The notes under the pieces: model-generated
Seen by the model: the letters and a program-made list of their open reading frames with translations, nothing else
The model's database searches: none
What the model was told of the DNA's origin: nothing
IMG/VR virus record: IMGVR_UViG_3300026075_000030
Coordinates: 1-29,915 of that record
Origin: a virus
DNA length: 29,915 nt
Strand: one strand, 5' to 3'
In this document: in pieces, positions 19,490-26,749 of the stretch
How the letters are laid out: every line of letters starts with the position of its first letter
Position numbering within the stretch: position 1 is the stretch's first letter
Program-made: the position numbers and the translations under genes

Positions 19490-21052
19490 GTGACGTACCT
19501 GATCCTTCCGGCCACGGACGGCGTGACCCCGTACAACGCTGAGAGGGACCAGCACATCCAGCAGGGGATCGCAGACACGGAGACCCTGGCCGCCTCGGGC
19601 ACGACGCTCGGCGCGAGCGCGCTGGCCCTGGCTGGCGCGGCCTACACTCTGGCCGCGAGCGCCAGCTACCCGGACCTGGTGGCCGCGTTCTACACGACGC
19701 CGGCCAGCGGCACGTACCGGGTGATCGGCCACCGGCTCGGGGGTGCGGACCAGTACCCGGAGAACAGCGAGATTGGCTCCCAGAGCGCACTGGAGTCCCA
19801 GGCCGCCGTCGAGATGTCCGCCCAGTGGACCGTGGACGGGCACGGGGTGGTCATGCACGATTCCACCCTGGACCGGACGACGTCCGCCAGCGGCAACCTG
19901 TCGGACTACTCCCTGGCCCAGCTCACCAGCACGGCCCTGGTGGACATCGGGGCGTCGGCGCTGGGCCCTGGCTGGTCAGCCTCCCAGCGGGTGCCGTTGG
20001 TTGGTAACGAGTTGCGCCGCTGGGAGAACCGGGGCGTGATGTTCCTGGAGCCCAAGGCGGACGCCACGAGGACGCTCCGGGCTGCCACAGGCTTCCAGAG
20101 TCCGGGCAACTGGGTGGTCTGGAAGTTCAACCGGGGCGCCAGTGGAGCGCTCCCAAGCCACGCTGTGAACGCCCGGGCGGCCGGTCTGCCTCTCTGGGTG
20201 TACATGACGTCCGGGGACTCCCACAGCTTGATTGACACCGTTCTGGCGACCCTCACGGGGCCGAACGATGCCATCGGTGTGGACGTGGCCGACTCGGACT
20301 CGAACATCGCCTACACCTGCACCCAGGCCGCCGCGCTCGGCGTGACCGTTATCGGGTTCGTGGTCCGGCTACGGTCCGAGCGCGACCGGCTGAAGGCGCT
20401 CGGCGTCAACGCGTTCATGGGGACGGCGCCGCTGTACCTGGTGGACGACCTGGCCCAGTTCACGGTGGATGGTTTCAGTGGAGCCGTACGCCGAGCTGGG
20501 GAGTACGAGGGTGCGTCGAACAAGCTGGTGACGATCGACGGCGCGAACGGGGTGGTGGCTCTCTCCCAGGGCACCACGGCCACCCTGTCCATGGGGTCCA
20601 TGTGCCCGGTGCCGGACCCGGGAGCCTCGGCCAACGGCTACCGAATCTCGTTCGGAATGCGCTGGAACACGCTTCCGGCGTCCACCGAGCACTCGGACGT
20701 CTACTTCGGCCACACCAGTGACGAGCCGTACGCGCACCAGGCCACCACGAACAAGAACGGGTACCATTTCGTGTTCCGGGGCTCGGGAAGCCTGGAGCTG
20801 TTCACCCACACGGCCGGGGTGTCCAGCGGCACGTCGCTCGGGAGCGCGGCCACCACGGCGCCGGCCTCGGGGGCCTGGATGACCTTCCAGATCGATGTCA
20901 CACCCACCCAGGTGATCGTGCGCCGTACCGACGTCGGACCGACGTCCGTCACGGCCAACGACACATCGCGGCGCGGAGGGTACTTCGGGCTGGCGTCTGG
21001 CAGCTCCTCTCAGGCACCGCAGTTCCGGGACATCACGGTGGCCGCCCTGTGA
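19490..21052 (+). CDS. GDPD-domain protein with C-terminal LamG/jelly-roll-like domain (520 aa)
   Basis: GTG start three bases after the previous stop, weak ribosome site. Residues about 75-300 match glycerophosphodiester phosphodiesterases: IGHR (H81, R82), YPEN (E91, N92), E108, DG-HGVVMHD (H123, D124), LDRTT-x-x-x-G (R129-G135), and FLEPKAD (E187, K189). The canonical E-x-D metal site reads EMS, so the Asp is replaced by Ser. The last 190 residues look like a concanavalin/LamG beta sandwich. Phage GDPD proteins are thought to attack teichoic acids or to bind the cell surface. Its position among head-tail connector genes is odd. A virion-attached depolymerase or receptor-binding protein is the best guess. 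Confidence 0.75.
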   Translation: MTYLILPATDGVTPYNAERDQHIQQGIADTETLAASGTTLGASALALAGAAYTLAASASYPDLVAAFYTTPASGTYRVIGHRLGGADQYPENSEIGSQSALESQAAVEMSAQWTVDGHGVVMHDSTLDRTTSASGNLSDYSLAQLTSTALVDIGASALGPGWSASQRVPLVGNELRRWENRGVMFLEPKADATRTLRAATGFQSPGNWVVWKFNRGASGALPSHAVNARAAGLPLWVYMTSGDSHSLIDTVLATLTGPNDAIGVDVADSDSNIAYTCTQAAALGVTVIGFVVRLRSERDRLKALGVNAFMGTAPLYLVDDLAQFTVDGFSGAVRRAGEYEGASNKLVTIDGANGVVALSQGTTATLSMGSMCPVPDPGASANGYRISFGMRWNTLPASTEHSDVYFGHTSDEPYAHQATTNKNGYHFVFRGSGSLELFTHTAGVSSGTSLGSAATTAPASGAWMTFQIDVTPTQVIVRRTDVGPTSVTANDTSRRGGYFGLASGSSSQAPQFRDITVAAL

Positions 21053-21056
21053 GTGC

Positions 21057-21091
21057 TTGACCCCGGGCCTTAATGTCGTTAAGCTAGCCCC
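21057..21091 (+). promoter_or_regulatory. Promoter P3: TTGACC - 17 - TAAGCT, leaderless
   Basis: TTGACC 21057-21062, TAAGCT 21080-21085. The spacer CCTTAATGTCGT is a variant of the CTGAATGAYGT core. Only six bases separate the -10 box from ATG at 21092, so the transcript should start at or within a few bases of the start codon. Confidence 0.75.
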
Positions 21092-21601
21092 ATGACGACG
21101 ACGACGGACCAGCCCCCGACCCAAGCTCAGTTCGACTACCTGAAGGACCTGATCGCCAAGCACGACGTGTCCGGCGTGGCGGACATCGTGGACGCGGCCC
21201 GCGAGCGCGCCGTGGCCGGCACAATGACTCGCGCTCAGGCGTCCGCGCTGATCGACCTGGTCAAGGTCCAGCCGCTCCGGGGCACCAAGACCGAGGCCGC
21301 CGAGCTGACCCCCGGCGTCTACCGGGGCGCCAGCGGCACGCTGTACAAGGTGTACCCGGCGCGCGCCGACCGGTCCCGGATGCTCGCCAAGGAGATCGTG
21401 GTGGACGGCGCGCTGAACCACCTGGAGTTCGTGTACGCCGGGGCGGCCTCGCGGTTCGTCCAGCCCGAGGGTCGGCTGACTCTGGAAGAGGCCAAGGCGT
21501 TCGGCGCCACCACCGGCTACTGCATCGCGTGCGGTGCCGAGCTGACGGACCCGGACAGCATCGCGGCCGGCATCGGCCCGGTCTGCGCCACCAAGTTCTG
21601 A
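21092..21601 (+). CDS. DUF6011-type zinc-binding protein (169 aa)
   Basis: Starts ATGACGACG directly after promoter P3. The C-terminal GYCIACGAELTDPDSIAAGIGPVCATKF is the CxxC...C signature of the DUF6011 zinc-binding family, found in many actinobacteria and their phages, role unknown. The N-terminal half (FDYLKDLIAKHDVSGVADIVDAA) is helical, and the middle contains a small beta region (GVYRGASGTLYKVYP). It is transcribed from its own promoter and ends at a hairpin, so it is an independent unit inside the late region. Confidence 0.75.
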   Translation: MTTTTDQPPTQAQFDYLKDLIAKHDVSGVADIVDAARERAVAGTMTRAQASALIDLVKVQPLRGTKTEAAELTPGVYRGASGTLYKVYPARADRSRMLAKEIVVDGALNHLEFVYAGAASRFVQPEGRLTLEEAKAFGATTGYCIACGAELTDPDSIAAGIGPVCATKF

Positions 21602-21608
21602 GACGGAC

Positions 21609-21634
21609 GGCCCCCGGTCGCTTGACCGGGGGCC
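21609..21634 (+). terminator. Terminator hairpin overlapping promoter P4
   Basis: GGCCCCCGGT (21609-21618) pairs with ACCGGGGGCC (21625-21634), 6-nt loop. Its loop and right arm contain the -35 box of promoter P4. Confidence 0.75.
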
Positions 21635-21656
21635 TGAATGATGTTAAGGTCTTCCC
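21622..21656 (+). promoter_or_regulatory. Promoter P4: TTGACC - 17 - TAAGGT, leaderless
   Basis: TTGACC 21622-21627, TAAGGT 21645-21650, spacer ending CCTGAATGATGT as in P2. Six bases after the -10 box comes ATG at 21657 with no Shine-Dalgarno sequence. Confidence 0.8.
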
Positions 21657-21836
21657 ATGACGACCTCCTTCCCCCTCTCCACCAACCTCAACACCCTCTC
21701 GGCCGACGAGGCGGAGCGCATCGCGCTCCACCTGGAGGCCAACACCTCCCAGGCCGCCTACGCGGCCAACACCGCCATTGCGCGGCGTGCCCGGCGTGCT
21801 CGCGCCGTGGCGGACGCGCTGGCCGCTCGCGGCTAG
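21657..21836 (+). CDS. Small helical protein (59 aa)
   Basis: A leaderless frame beginning ATGACGACC, six bases after the -10 box of P4 and ended by TAG 11 bases before a terminator. The product is helical, with a Ser/Thr start (MTTSFPLSTN), an amphipathic Ala/Glu-rich helix and an Arg-rich stretch (ARRARRARA). Promoter, terminator and codon use support it as a real gene. No family recognised. Confidence 0.7.
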   Translation: MTTSFPLSTNLNTLSADEAERIALHLEANTSQAAYAANTAIARRARRARAVADALAARG

Positions 21837-21847
21837 CCCCCGCACTT

Positions 21848-21883
21848 CGGCCCCGCCCCGGTGACCTGCCCCGGGCGGGGCCG
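21848..21883 (+). terminator. Terminator hairpin after the small helical gene
   Basis: CGGCCCCGCCC (21848-21858) pairs with GGGCGGGGCCG (21873-21883), 11-bp perfect stem with a 14-nt loop. Confidence 0.75.
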
Positions 21884-21965
21884 TTGCGTGTACCCTGGCC
21901 TTGACCAGCGAGCACGGCCCGACAACGGCCAGCCGGTCACTCAGGAGCCCGAGCCGAAAAGGCAG

Positions 21966-22361
21966 GTGATCACGGTGCCGATCGGTGGCGTGCGCGTGAT
22001 CATCAACCCGGCTGGAATCGCTGACCTGGAAGCTGTGGCCGCCCGGATCACTCGGGACATGGCCCACGATATTGCCCAGGACGCGCGGCGCCGGGTGCCT
22101 GTCGATACCGGGGAGCTGAAGTCCACCATCCGGACCGGCATCGTCAACCCGATGCACTGGCGCGTCTGGGTGGGCACCGAGCACTGGGCGCCGACCGAGT
22201 ACGGCTCGGCGCCGCACATCATCCGGTCCACCGGGCCCTGGCCGCTCCGGAACCGCGAGACAGGTGAGGTGTTCGGGCCCGTCGTCCACCACCCCGGCAC
22301 GCCGGCTCAGCCGTTCATGCGGCCGGCCGCGTACACCAAGCGCCGGCCGAGGACGACCTGA
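21966..22361 (+). CDS. HK97 gp10-like head-tail joining protein (131 aa)
   Basis: The pattern IADLEAVAARITRDMAHDIAQDARRRVPVDTGELKSTI, then YGSAPHII and a C-terminal AQPFMRPA matches the HK97 gp10 family (an N-terminal helix, PVDTG turn, and PFMRPA end). These proteins join the tail terminator to the head or tail. The start is uncertain: GTG at 21966 and GTG at 21975 are both in frame, with AAAAGG at 21957 at poor spacing for either. The longer open frame upstream overlaps the terminator and is not believed. Stop overlaps the next ATG. Confidence 0.75.
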   Translation: MITVPIGGVRVIINPAGIADLEAVAARITRDMAHDIAQDARRRVPVDTGELKSTIRTGIVNPMHWRVWVGTEHWAPTEYGSAPHIIRSTGPWPLRNRETGEVFGPVVHHPGTPAQPFMRPAAYTKRRPRTT

Positions 22362-22810
22362 TGGCCCTGCACCCGAACAGCGAGCTGGTGGCCGTCGGTT
22401 GGCTCCAGGGCATCCCGTACCTGGGCTCCCGGGTAGCGACGTCTCTCCCCACTGACAACTCCACGTGGAGCGCCAGCGGGTTCGTGACGGCCGTTGCGGC
22501 CGGCGGCGCCGCTCCGATGTACTCCGGCCAGCTCCGGGAGCCCGTGATCGGCGTCACCTGCTGGGCCGCCGCGCCGACGTCAGGAAAGCCCCAGTGGTAC
22601 ATGGCGTCCCAGCTCGTGGAGGCCATCCTGGCCGCCACCCGGGACACCGTGACCGTGCCGCGTCGGCTCACCCTGCCGGCGGCCTACGCACCCGCGTTCG
22701 TGCGCTCGGTGCGTGTCGTTTCCGAGCCCTCACGGGTGCCGGGCGACGTCGCCAGCTATGCCCGGTACAGCCTGGACATGGTGTTCTCCTGGGTGGAGGT
22801 GCCGGCGTGA
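22361..22810 (+). CDS. Tail terminator protein (149 aa)
   Basis: ATG in TGATG overlap. The 149-residue product (MALHPNSELVAVGWLQGIPYLG, a central WAAAPTSGKPQWYMASQLVEAILAA, C-terminal YSLDMVFSWVEVP) has the length, alpha/beta layout and C-terminal beta strand of lambda gpU / SPP1 gp17-type terminators, which cap the tail tube and fix its length with the tape measure. The call is from synteny between a gp10-like gene and the major tail gene. GTGA overlap downstream. Confidence 0.65.
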   Translation: MALHPNSELVAVGWLQGIPYLGSRVATSLPTDNSTWSASGFVTAVAAGGAAPMYSGQLREPVIGVTCWAAAPTSGKPQWYMASQLVEAILAATRDTVTVPRRLTLPAAYAPAFVRSVRVVSEPSRVPGDVASYARYSLDMVFSWVEVPA

Positions 22811-23022
22811 CGCTGTGGGCGCTGAAGTCGAGCGCCGGCCCGGGCGTGATCACCTACGGTGGCCAGGTGCTGGTCCATGACAACCGGGCCGAGCTGGAAT
22901 GGCTGTTCCCCCACCGGGAGACCGTAGACGTCACCGAGTCCGTATTGCCCAAGATGTCGATCAAGGAACACCCCCAGTGTGCGGTCCTGACGTGGCCGCT
23001 CCGACGAGAGGACTTCCGGTGA
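22807..23022 (+). CDS. Hypothetical protein (71 aa)
   Basis: GTG at 22807 overlaps the tail terminator stop (GTGA), and its own TGA overlaps the next GTG. The 71 residues (ALKSSAGPGVITYGGQVLVHDN, then LEWLFPHRETVDVTE) are beta-prone without Cys. No family recognised. Tight coupling on both sides and position between tail genes suggest a minor tail or assembly role, unproven. Confidence 0.6.
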   Translation: MTLWALKSSAGPGVITYGGQVLVHDNRAELEWLFPHRETVDVTESVLPKMSIKEHPQCAVLTWPLRREDFR

Positions 23023-23213
23023 CCCTGCCCAATCCTGACGACGCCCGACACGGCGTCTACACCACGATGCAGCCCGGCGTGCGGCTGGAGGTGACCACGG
23101 CCGAGCGCGACGAGTTGGCCGCCCAGGGTCTCCTGGCGCGCGAGGAGGACCAGCCGACCGTGGAGCCGGCGACCGAGGCCCGGGCGCGCCGTCAGGAGCG
23201 CTCCACCGAGTAG
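23019..23213 (+). CDS. Hypothetical protein (64 aa)
   Basis: GTG at 23019 overlaps the preceding stop. The 64-residue product has a short folded start (GVYTTMQPGVRLEVTTAERDELAAQGLL) and a charged, Glu/Arg/Pro-rich tail. It is the last coupled gene before the 84-base gap that precedes the major tail gene. Function unknown. Confidence 0.6.
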   Translation: MTLPNPDDARHGVYTTMQPGVRLEVTTAERDELAAQGLLAREEDQPTVEPATEARARRQERSTE

Positions 23214-23234
23214 CACCACGGCACACCCTGTACC

Positions 23235-23243
23235 GGACCGACA
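23235..23243 (+). promoter_or_regulatory. GGACCGACA leader motif before the major tail gene
   Basis: Exact 9-mer in the non-coding gap, 54 nt before the ATG at 23298. No clear -35/-10 pair is visible upstream. A GAGGAGGG ribosome site precedes the ATG. Confidence 0.45.
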
Positions 23244-23297
23244 CCGAGCCAGCGGCCTGCATTCGGCAGGACCACACACGAGAATGAGGAGGGCGGC

Positions 23298-23876
23298 ATG
23301 GCCGTCACAGCCCTGAATCTCCTGGCCGGTCCAGGGGTTCTCTACAGCGCGGCGTTCGGTGCGACCGAGCCGGCCGACTCGACCGTGAACACCTCGCCCA
23401 GCGCGAGCACGTACACGGACGTCGGCGGCACGAACGACGGCGTCAAGATCACGATCAAGCAGGACTACTTCGCCCTGGACGTGGACCAGGTGGTGGACGT
23501 CCCCGGGCGCCGGCTCAGCAAGCGCGACATCCAGGTGGAGACCGGCCTGGCCGAGCCCACCCTGGCGAACCTGGCCCTGGCGCTGAACGAGCCGGCCTCG
23601 GCCATCACGGCCTCGGCCTCGTTCTCCACGTTCGATGTCAGCAACACCAACGCGGCCACTCAGCCGACGTACAAGTCGCTGCTGTTCGACGGCTGGGCGC
23701 CGGGCGCCTCGGCCGGTGGCTGGAACCGGCGCGTGATCGTGCGCAAGGTGCTGTCGATCGAGGGCACCGAGGCCATGTACAAGAAGGACGACCAGACCGT
23801 GTTCAAGGTGACGTTCGCCTCGCACTACGTCTCCTCGTCGGTCCGGCCAGTCCGGGTCATCGACCAGACGGCGTAG
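23298..23876 (+). CDS. Major tail protein (192 aa)
   Basis: ATG with GAGGAGGG in front. The 192-residue product is beta-rich with Ala/Thr/Ser repeats (FGATEPADSTVNTSPSASTYTDVGGTNDGVKITIKQ) and has a phage tail-tube-like layout, including the loop ending in DQVVDVPGRRLSKR. It sits directly before the chaperone pair and tape measure, the standard place of the tube subunit. It should polymerise around the tape measure. Confidence 0.82.
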   Translation: MAVTALNLLAGPGVLYSAAFGATEPADSTVNTSPSASTYTDVGGTNDGVKITIKQDYFALDVDQVVDVPGRRLSKRDIQVETGLAEPTLANLALALNEPASAITASASFSTFDVSNTNAATQPTYKSLLFDGWAPGASAGGWNRRVIVRKVLSIEGTEAMYKKDDQTVFKVTFASHYVSSSVRPVRVIDQTA

Positions 23877-23888
23877 CACCCGCGCGCC

Positions 23889-23902
23889 GTTTCACGTGAA
23901 AC
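23889..23902. promoter_or_regulatory. parS: parS-like palindrome GTTTCACGTGAAAC
   Basis: A perfect 14-bp palindrome identical to the core of the bacterial chromosomal parS (consensus TGTTTCACGTGAAACA) and, as I recall it, to the Streptomyces parS. It is in the 57-base non-coding gap between the major tail gene and the tail-assembly chaperone gene, 31 nt before the ATG at 23934. A host ParB protein would be expected to bind it. I see no second copy in the window and no parA or parB gene. Confidence 0.8.
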
Positions 23903-23933
23903 CTACTCGGCAGTAACCAAGGAGGCACCCACC

Positions 23934-24311
23934 ATGGCAGGACAGAGCACGGCGGCCCGACGTCGGCCGCCCCGACAGCCCGAGGACCGGCTGGGACGCG
24001 ACGGGAGCCGCTACAGCTCCCAGGACCCGGCCATCATCGAACTGGGCGGAGCGGACGACGCCGGCACCGTGGACGTGTTCACGGCGGACGGCCAGGTGTA
24101 CGGGATGCCGCGCACCGTGACGGCCGACCTGGCCCTGGAGGCCCTGGAGCGGATGGCCGTCAACGAACCGGCCGCCATCGTCTGGATGCTCAAGCAGGTG
24201 TTCGGGCGCGAGGGCTACGACGCGCTGAAGCGCACAGCGACGGCCGCTCAGCTCCGGGCCGTCTCGGACGTCGTCAGCGACCACGTGCTGGGTGAGGCCG
24301 AGGGAAACTGA
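23934..24311 (+). CDS. Tail assembly chaperone, short form (gpG-like, 125 aa)
   Basis: ATG with AAGGAGG nine bases upstream. The first 45 residues are basic then acidic and likely flexible; the rest is helical (ALEALERMAVNEPAAIVWMLKQVFGREGYDALKR). It stands between the major tail and tape measure genes, the place of lambda G. Its last codons contain the slippery heptamer GGGAAAC immediately before the TGA, so ribosomes can enter the -1 frame to make the longer form. The chaperone should coat the tape measure protein until tube assembly. Confidence 0.85.
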   Translation: MAGQSTAARRRPPRQPEDRLGRDGSRYSSQDPAIIELGGADDAGTVDVFTADGQVYGMPRTVTADLALEALERMAVNEPAAIVWMLKQVFGREGYDALKRTATAAQLRAVSDVVSDHVLGEAEGN

Positions 24312-24637
24312 CGTGCCGGGCCAGCGAGATCGTCTGGGTGCTGGAGCACCAACGCGATCTGTGGGCGGACTTCCGGTTCGCCTACGGGCTGAGCCCGGCC
24401 GAGGCCCTGGCGCTCCCAGGGCCGGAGTACATGGCCCTGGCGTGGCGCACGCCGGCCTACAGCGGTGTGATGGCTGCCCGGCTGGCCTCGGACGAGGAGC
24501 GTGCCACTTCAGACGCTCCAGCGGGCGCTGGGGGCTCGGGAGCGGCTGAAGCTCGGGACGTCCCGCTGGGGACGGCCGGGGCTGTGGGAGCGGATCGGGA
24601 CGGCCTCCCGATCGGGGACCTGTTCGACATCGGGTGA
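23934..24637 (+). CDS. Tail assembly chaperone, frameshifted long form (gpGT-like, about 234 aa)
   Basis: A -1 shift on GGGAAAC (24302-24308) joins residue 125 to the second frame, which continues LTCRASEIVWVLEHQRDLWADFRFAYGLSPAEALALPGPEYMALAW and ends GLPIGDLFDIG at 24637. There is no other good start for that second frame: its first ATG lies far inside and the upstream frame is open to the slip site. The segment matches the tail portion of lambda gpGT in position and length. The final part (about 60 residues) is Ala/Gly-rich. The tape measure gene follows after a GAGGAGG ribosome site. Confidence 0.85.
24302..24308 (+). other. Programmed -1 ribosomal frameshift site GGGAAAC
   Basis: In the zero frame it reads gaG GGA AAC tga; after a -1 slip it reads GGG AAA C. 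The heptamer follows the X-XXY-YYZ pattern and the stop codon lies next to it, which should favour pausing. Confidence 0.85.
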
Positions 24638-24652
24638 GAGGAGGACGGCAAC

Positions 24653-26749
24653 GTGGCCGAGGGTTTCAAGATCGCGGACGCCTACGTTGACGTTGAGACC
24701 CGGTACGACGAGGACGCCACGGCCGTGGCCGCGCGCCGCGCGGGTGAGGAGGCTGGTGAGAGCTTCACCCGGGGCTCGGACGGCCGGCTCAGGGACGCCC
24801 GGGGCCGGTTCGTCCGGACCACCGAGGACGTCCTGGGCGACGCTGGCGACCGAGGTGGCCGTACCGGCGGCCGTCGGGGCGGCCGGTCACTGATGCGGCA
24901 CCTGGGCGACGCGATCAAGGGCACGGCCAGCGTGCTGTTCACCCCCAAGCTGACCAGCGCCATCGGGGACGGCCTGATGGGCGCCGTCAAGAGCCCGGTG
25001 GGCATCGCGGCTATCGCCTCGGTGGCCGCGAGCGCCGGTACCATGCTGGCCGCTGGGATCGCCAGCACGCTGGCCGTGGCGTTCGGCTCGGGTATCGGCC
25101 TGGGCTTCATCGGCCTGGGCGCGCTCCTCCTGAAGGATGAGCCTCGGCTGATCAAGGCCGCCGAGCGGATCAAGCACACATTCCTAGACGTTTTCGGGAG
25201 TGCGGCCAAGCGTAATTTCTTGGGACCGATGGTGGAAGCTCTCACCATCGTAAACCGGCTCCTCCACAACCTCCGGAATCCGATCAACGAGATTTTCAAG
25301 GCGCTGGCCCCTGCCATTGTCCCGCTAGCGCGGGGCCTGGAAGGGATGATTACCAACATGATGCCGGGCCTTACCGCGCTTATGCAGGTGGTGGGCCAGA
25401 CTCTGGGGTTCGAGGAGCCCCTGATGTCACTCGGGGCATTTCTCAACGACATGTTCCTGGCGCTGGCCGAAAACTGGCCGCAGATCATGGAATCGTTCTT
25501 CCAGTTCACCACTGATCTCGGCACGGTCCTCCGGGTGCTCGGGACGGCCTTTATCTGGCTGGCCACGCATTACGAGCAGGCCCGGAGCGTGTTCCTGGGG
25601 ATCATGGCCGCGTCCAACCTGGCCGTGGTTGCCGTGGTGGCCGTCTGGCACGCGTTCAAGTACCTGGCGGACAACATCCCCCGGTGGCTGAGTTCGGCCT
25701 GGGGCGCCGTGACGGGATTCTTCAGCGCCATCGGCTCCACGATCTCCGGCTGGTACAACGCCACGATTGGCTGGTTCCAGGGGGTCGGGAGCGCCATCGT
25801 GGGTTTCTACAACACGGCCACGGCGTGGCTGGGCGCGCTCCCCGGTCGCATTGCCGGGTTCCTTTCCAGGCTCCCCGGAATTGTCGTCCACTGGCTGGGT
25901 GAGATGACGAACAAGGGCCTGTTCGCCATCGGGTACATGATCGGCTCCTGGCTGAAGTTCTACATTGACCTGCCCGGCCGCATTGCGCGCGCCGTCTCGC
26001 GGACCTGGTCCCTGATGGTGAGCACCTGGAACACGGTCCGGACGAACGTCACGAACTGGACTCGGACGGCCGTGGACAACGCTGTCCGGTTCTTCCAGGC
26101 CCTGCCCGGCCGCGCGGCGCGCGCCGTCTCGTCGCTGTGGTCGATGCTCTCGGGCGCCTTCACCCGGGCCCGGACCAACGCCACCAACTCGGCCAGCTCG
26201 CTGGTATCCGGGACCGTCCGGTGGCTCTCCGGCCTGCCTGGCAAGGCCCGAGCGGCCATCGCGAGCACGCCGGGCCGGATCAAGAGCGTGTTCGCGGGCG
26301 CCGGCTCCTGGCTGTACGGCGCTGGGCGAAACATCCTCCAGGGCCTCACCAACGGCATGAAGGGCGCCGTGGGCGCCGCGATCAACGCGGCCAAGAACGC
26401 GGCCCAGCAGGTCATCAACGGGCTGAAGTCGGCGCTGGGCATCGGGAGCCCGTCCAAGGTGGCCGAGGAGGAGGTGGGCCGCTGGGTCATGCCGGGTGTC
26501 GGCCGGGGGATCACCAAGAGCGCGGCCCAGCTCCCGGACATGGTCCGGCCGGCTGGCCAGGCCGTCGCGCGTGAAGCCGTCCAGACCACGATCACGGCCA
26601 CGCCGGCCGGCGGCGGCCGGGGGCTGGTGATCCACAATCTCCACGTGAACATCCGGGGTGTGATCGACTTCAGCGACAAGCTGGCCGTTCGGCGCATCGT
26701 CGGCAAGCTCTACGCCGAGCTGGCCCAGTACGAACGGGAGTACGCCTGA
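24653..26749 (+). CDS. Tape measure protein (698 aa)
   Basis: GTG with GAGGAGG eight bases upstream. It has a charged N-terminus, long hydrophobic segments (about residues 115-165 and 315-340), and a C-terminal part of Trp/Phe-spaced repeats with recurring LPGRIARAVS-type units, then the ALGIGSPSKVAEEEVG motif often seen in tape measure proteins. It sets tail length and is ejected at infection. With the usual 0.15 nm per residue the tail would be near 105 nm, an inference. The segment 25170-25560 is slightly more A/T-rich in codon choice. Confidence 0.92.
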   Translation: MAEGFKIADAYVDVETRYDEDATAVAARRAGEEAGESFTRGSDGRLRDARGRFVRTTEDVLGDAGDRGGRTGGRRGGRSLMRHLGDAIKGTASVLFTPKLTSAIGDGLMGAVKSPVGIAAIASVAASAGTMLAAGIASTLAVAFGSGIGLGFIGLGALLLKDEPRLIKAAERIKHTFLDVFGSAAKRNFLGPMVEALTIVNRLLHNLRNPINEIFKALAPAIVPLARGLEGMITNMMPGLTALMQVVGQTLGFEEPLMSLGAFLNDMFLALAENWPQIMESFFQFTTDLGTVLRVLGTAFIWLATHYEQARSVFLGIMAASNLAVVAVVAVWHAFKYLADNIPRWLSSAWGAVTGFFSAIGSTISGWYNATIGWFQGVGSAIVGFYNTATAWLGALPGRIAGFLSRLPGIVVHWLGEMTNKGLFAIGYMIGSWLKFYIDLPGRIARAVSRTWSLMVSTWNTVRTNVTNWTRTAVDNAVRFFQALPGRAARAVSSLWSMLSGAFTRARTNATNSASSLVSGTVRWLSGLPGKARAAIASTPGRIKSVFAGAGSWLYGAGRNILQGLTNGMKGAVGAAINAAKNAAQQVINGLKSALGIGSPSKVAEEEVGRWVMPGVGRGITKSAAQLPDMVRPAGQAVAREAVQTTITATPAGGGRGLVIHNLHVNIRGVIDFSDKLAVRRIVGKLYAELAQYEREYA

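Noticed and set aside
20936-20944. GGACCGACG in the GDPD gene as another leader motif
   Set aside because: It has one mismatch to the 9-mer and is inside coding sequence with no start codon nearby.
21861-21965. Upstream part of the gp10-like open frame
   Set aside because: It begins inside a terminator hairpin and shows no family similarity; the conserved part starts after the GTG at 21966 or 21975.
22459-22470. Palindrome CTCCACGTGGAG as a second parS
   Set aside because: It shares only the CACGTG centre with parS and lies in the tail terminator coding sequence.
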